This document shows positions 35,955 to 36,678 of a stretch of 36,678 nt of DNA, piece by piece; position 1 is the first letter of the stretch, and the number at the start of each line of letters is the position of its first letter. A model generated the notes under the pieces. That model did not search any database, had not been told where the DNA came from, and worked only from the letters and a program-made list of their open reading frames with translations. Location of the stretch: positions 1 through 36,678 of the forward strand of contig DASPJR010000120.1 in the NCBI GenBank assembly GCA_035628505.1, in the 5' to 3' direction. This stretch comes from DASPJR01 sp035628505. Lineage in GTDB: Bacteria; Planctomycetota; SZUA-567; H5-PLA8. A program made the translations under genes and the position numbers.

Positions 35955-36678
35955 CAACGCCCCCGCCGATTCTGACTCCGAGCTTTTCCAGTTCCTGATG
36001 GGCCGTGCTGGACTGCCCACTCTTGGGATACTTTTTCATCACCGCCCGCAATGAGCTCTCGAACTTCGCCTTATCTCCCGCGTCGCGGTAAATCCACGCC
36101 GTGCGCAGGCCGGCCTCGGGCGCCTGCTCCTTGAAGAAATTCTGTATCTCCTGCAGCTGGTTAACAGCAGCCTGAACTTTTCCCAGACGCTGCAGGCATT
36201 CGGCGATCCGGAATTGGCTGTGCGGCGGGTTGTCGCTGTCGCGGTACGCTACCACAGCTTTCTCGAACTGGTTGGACCAATGGAAAAATTCAGCCTTCTT
36301 CCACAGGACTTCCTTGGCCAGCTCGGGAACGCCGGCCAGAGTGTCGCAGAGCGGCAGGCCTTCGGCGTGGTTCTGGCGCCAGTGAAAATAGCGCAGCAGT
36401 TCCATCGGACCGGTCGGTGCCGGGATCTCCTGGCAGCAGCGCCGCACCAGCGTCTCATCGCGGTGCCACAGGTAGCGCGTGAGATCTACTTTTTCGTTGT
36501 CCTGCAGCTGCGCAAACTTCAGCTGCGCGAAAACATTCTTGGCCAGCACCGGGTCTTTGACGTCATCGAAGAGAATGGCCATGAGCTTGCGGATCTGGCC
36601 GTTGTTCATCTTTGCAAAATCGACCTTCTGATAGTACTCCTGGACTTTGTTCTTCTGCGCCGCGTACGCTTTGATCCA
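35944..36678 (-). CDS. TPR-repeat protein, N-terminus beyond the window
   Basis: The frame is open from the window edge, beginning WIKAYAAQKNKVQEYY, to the stop at 35944, giving 244 residues. The internal Met at 36609 is not a convincing start because the coding pattern continues upstream. The helices follow a TPR-like pattern (KAEFFHWSNQFEKAVVAYRD, AECLQRLGKVQAAVNQLQE, TAHQELEKLGVRIGG). The missing part may contain a signal peptide or other domains. It overlaps the next gene by 11 bases and so belongs to the same operon, whose beginning lies outside the window. Confidence 0.85.
   Translation of the reverse strand, partial: WIKAYAAQKNKVQEYYQKVDFAKMNNGQIRKLMAILFDDVKDPVLAKNVFAQLKFAQLQDNEKVDLTRYLWHRDETLVRRCCQEIPAPTGPMELLRYFHWRQNHAEGLPLCDTLAGVPELAKEVLWKKAEFFHWSNQFEKAVVAYRDSDNPPHSQFRIAECLQRLGKVQAAVNQLQEIQNFFKEQAPEAGLRTAWIYRDAGDKAKFESSLRAVMKKYPKSGQSSTAHQELEKLGVRIGGGVDAE

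Overview
The window is GC-rich and gene-dense. Genes for secreted, envelope and energy-coupling proteins (HtrA, ExbB/ExbD, TonB-like anchors, very large signal-peptide proteins) indicate a diderm bacterium. The giant TPR/beta-sandwich proteins, PQQ-type propellers, a DUF4159 protein and palindrome-rich spacers fit a member of the Planctomycetota/PVC group or a neighbouring uncultured phylum. This placement is inference; there is no rRNA or marker gene to settle it.

Layout. Positions 1-688 hold no convincing gene but are a mosaic of inverted and tandem short repeats. A small membrane-anchored DcrB/PsbP-like protein follows (689-1480, +), convergent with a minus-strand group: HtrA-type protease (1550-2713), AI-2E-family permease with a long cytoplasmic extension (2912-4744), tryptophanase (4908-6284), an unrecognised AT-richer gene (6343-6972) and a secreted HEAT/PQQ propeller protein (6988-8301). 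Divergent from the latter is a secreted right-handed beta-helix protein (8365-10408, +), probably a carbohydrate-active enzyme, interrupted by a one-base frameshift in an A5 run.

From 10412 to the right edge everything is on the minus strand and tightly packed, so it reads as one operon of about 26 kb. In transcription order: a partial TPR protein (cut by the window edge), a 745-residue secreted TPR/beta-sandwich protein, a 2658-residue secreted TPR/beta-sandwich giant, ExbB, ExbD, a 125-residue TonB-like anchor without a TonB C-terminal domain, a polytopic DUF4159 protein with a TonB-like SxxxH helix, a 1763-residue secreted propeller/CBM9-like protein and a 2137-residue glycoside-hydrolase-like/amidotransferase-like/propeller/discoidin protein.

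The best candidate for a little-described system is this operon: a proton-driven ExbBD motor with no ordinary TonB, linked by gene order to giant periplasmic or surface TPR scaffolds and to huge carbohydrate-recognition proteins. The TPR giants share a recurring beta-sandwich unit ending in GIFxG.

A second, independent pattern is that several short intergenic repeats are arrays of degenerate 7-bp units. Two occur as inverted 5+5 pairs, and one lies inside a coding region where it encodes the hydrophobic core of a signal peptide.
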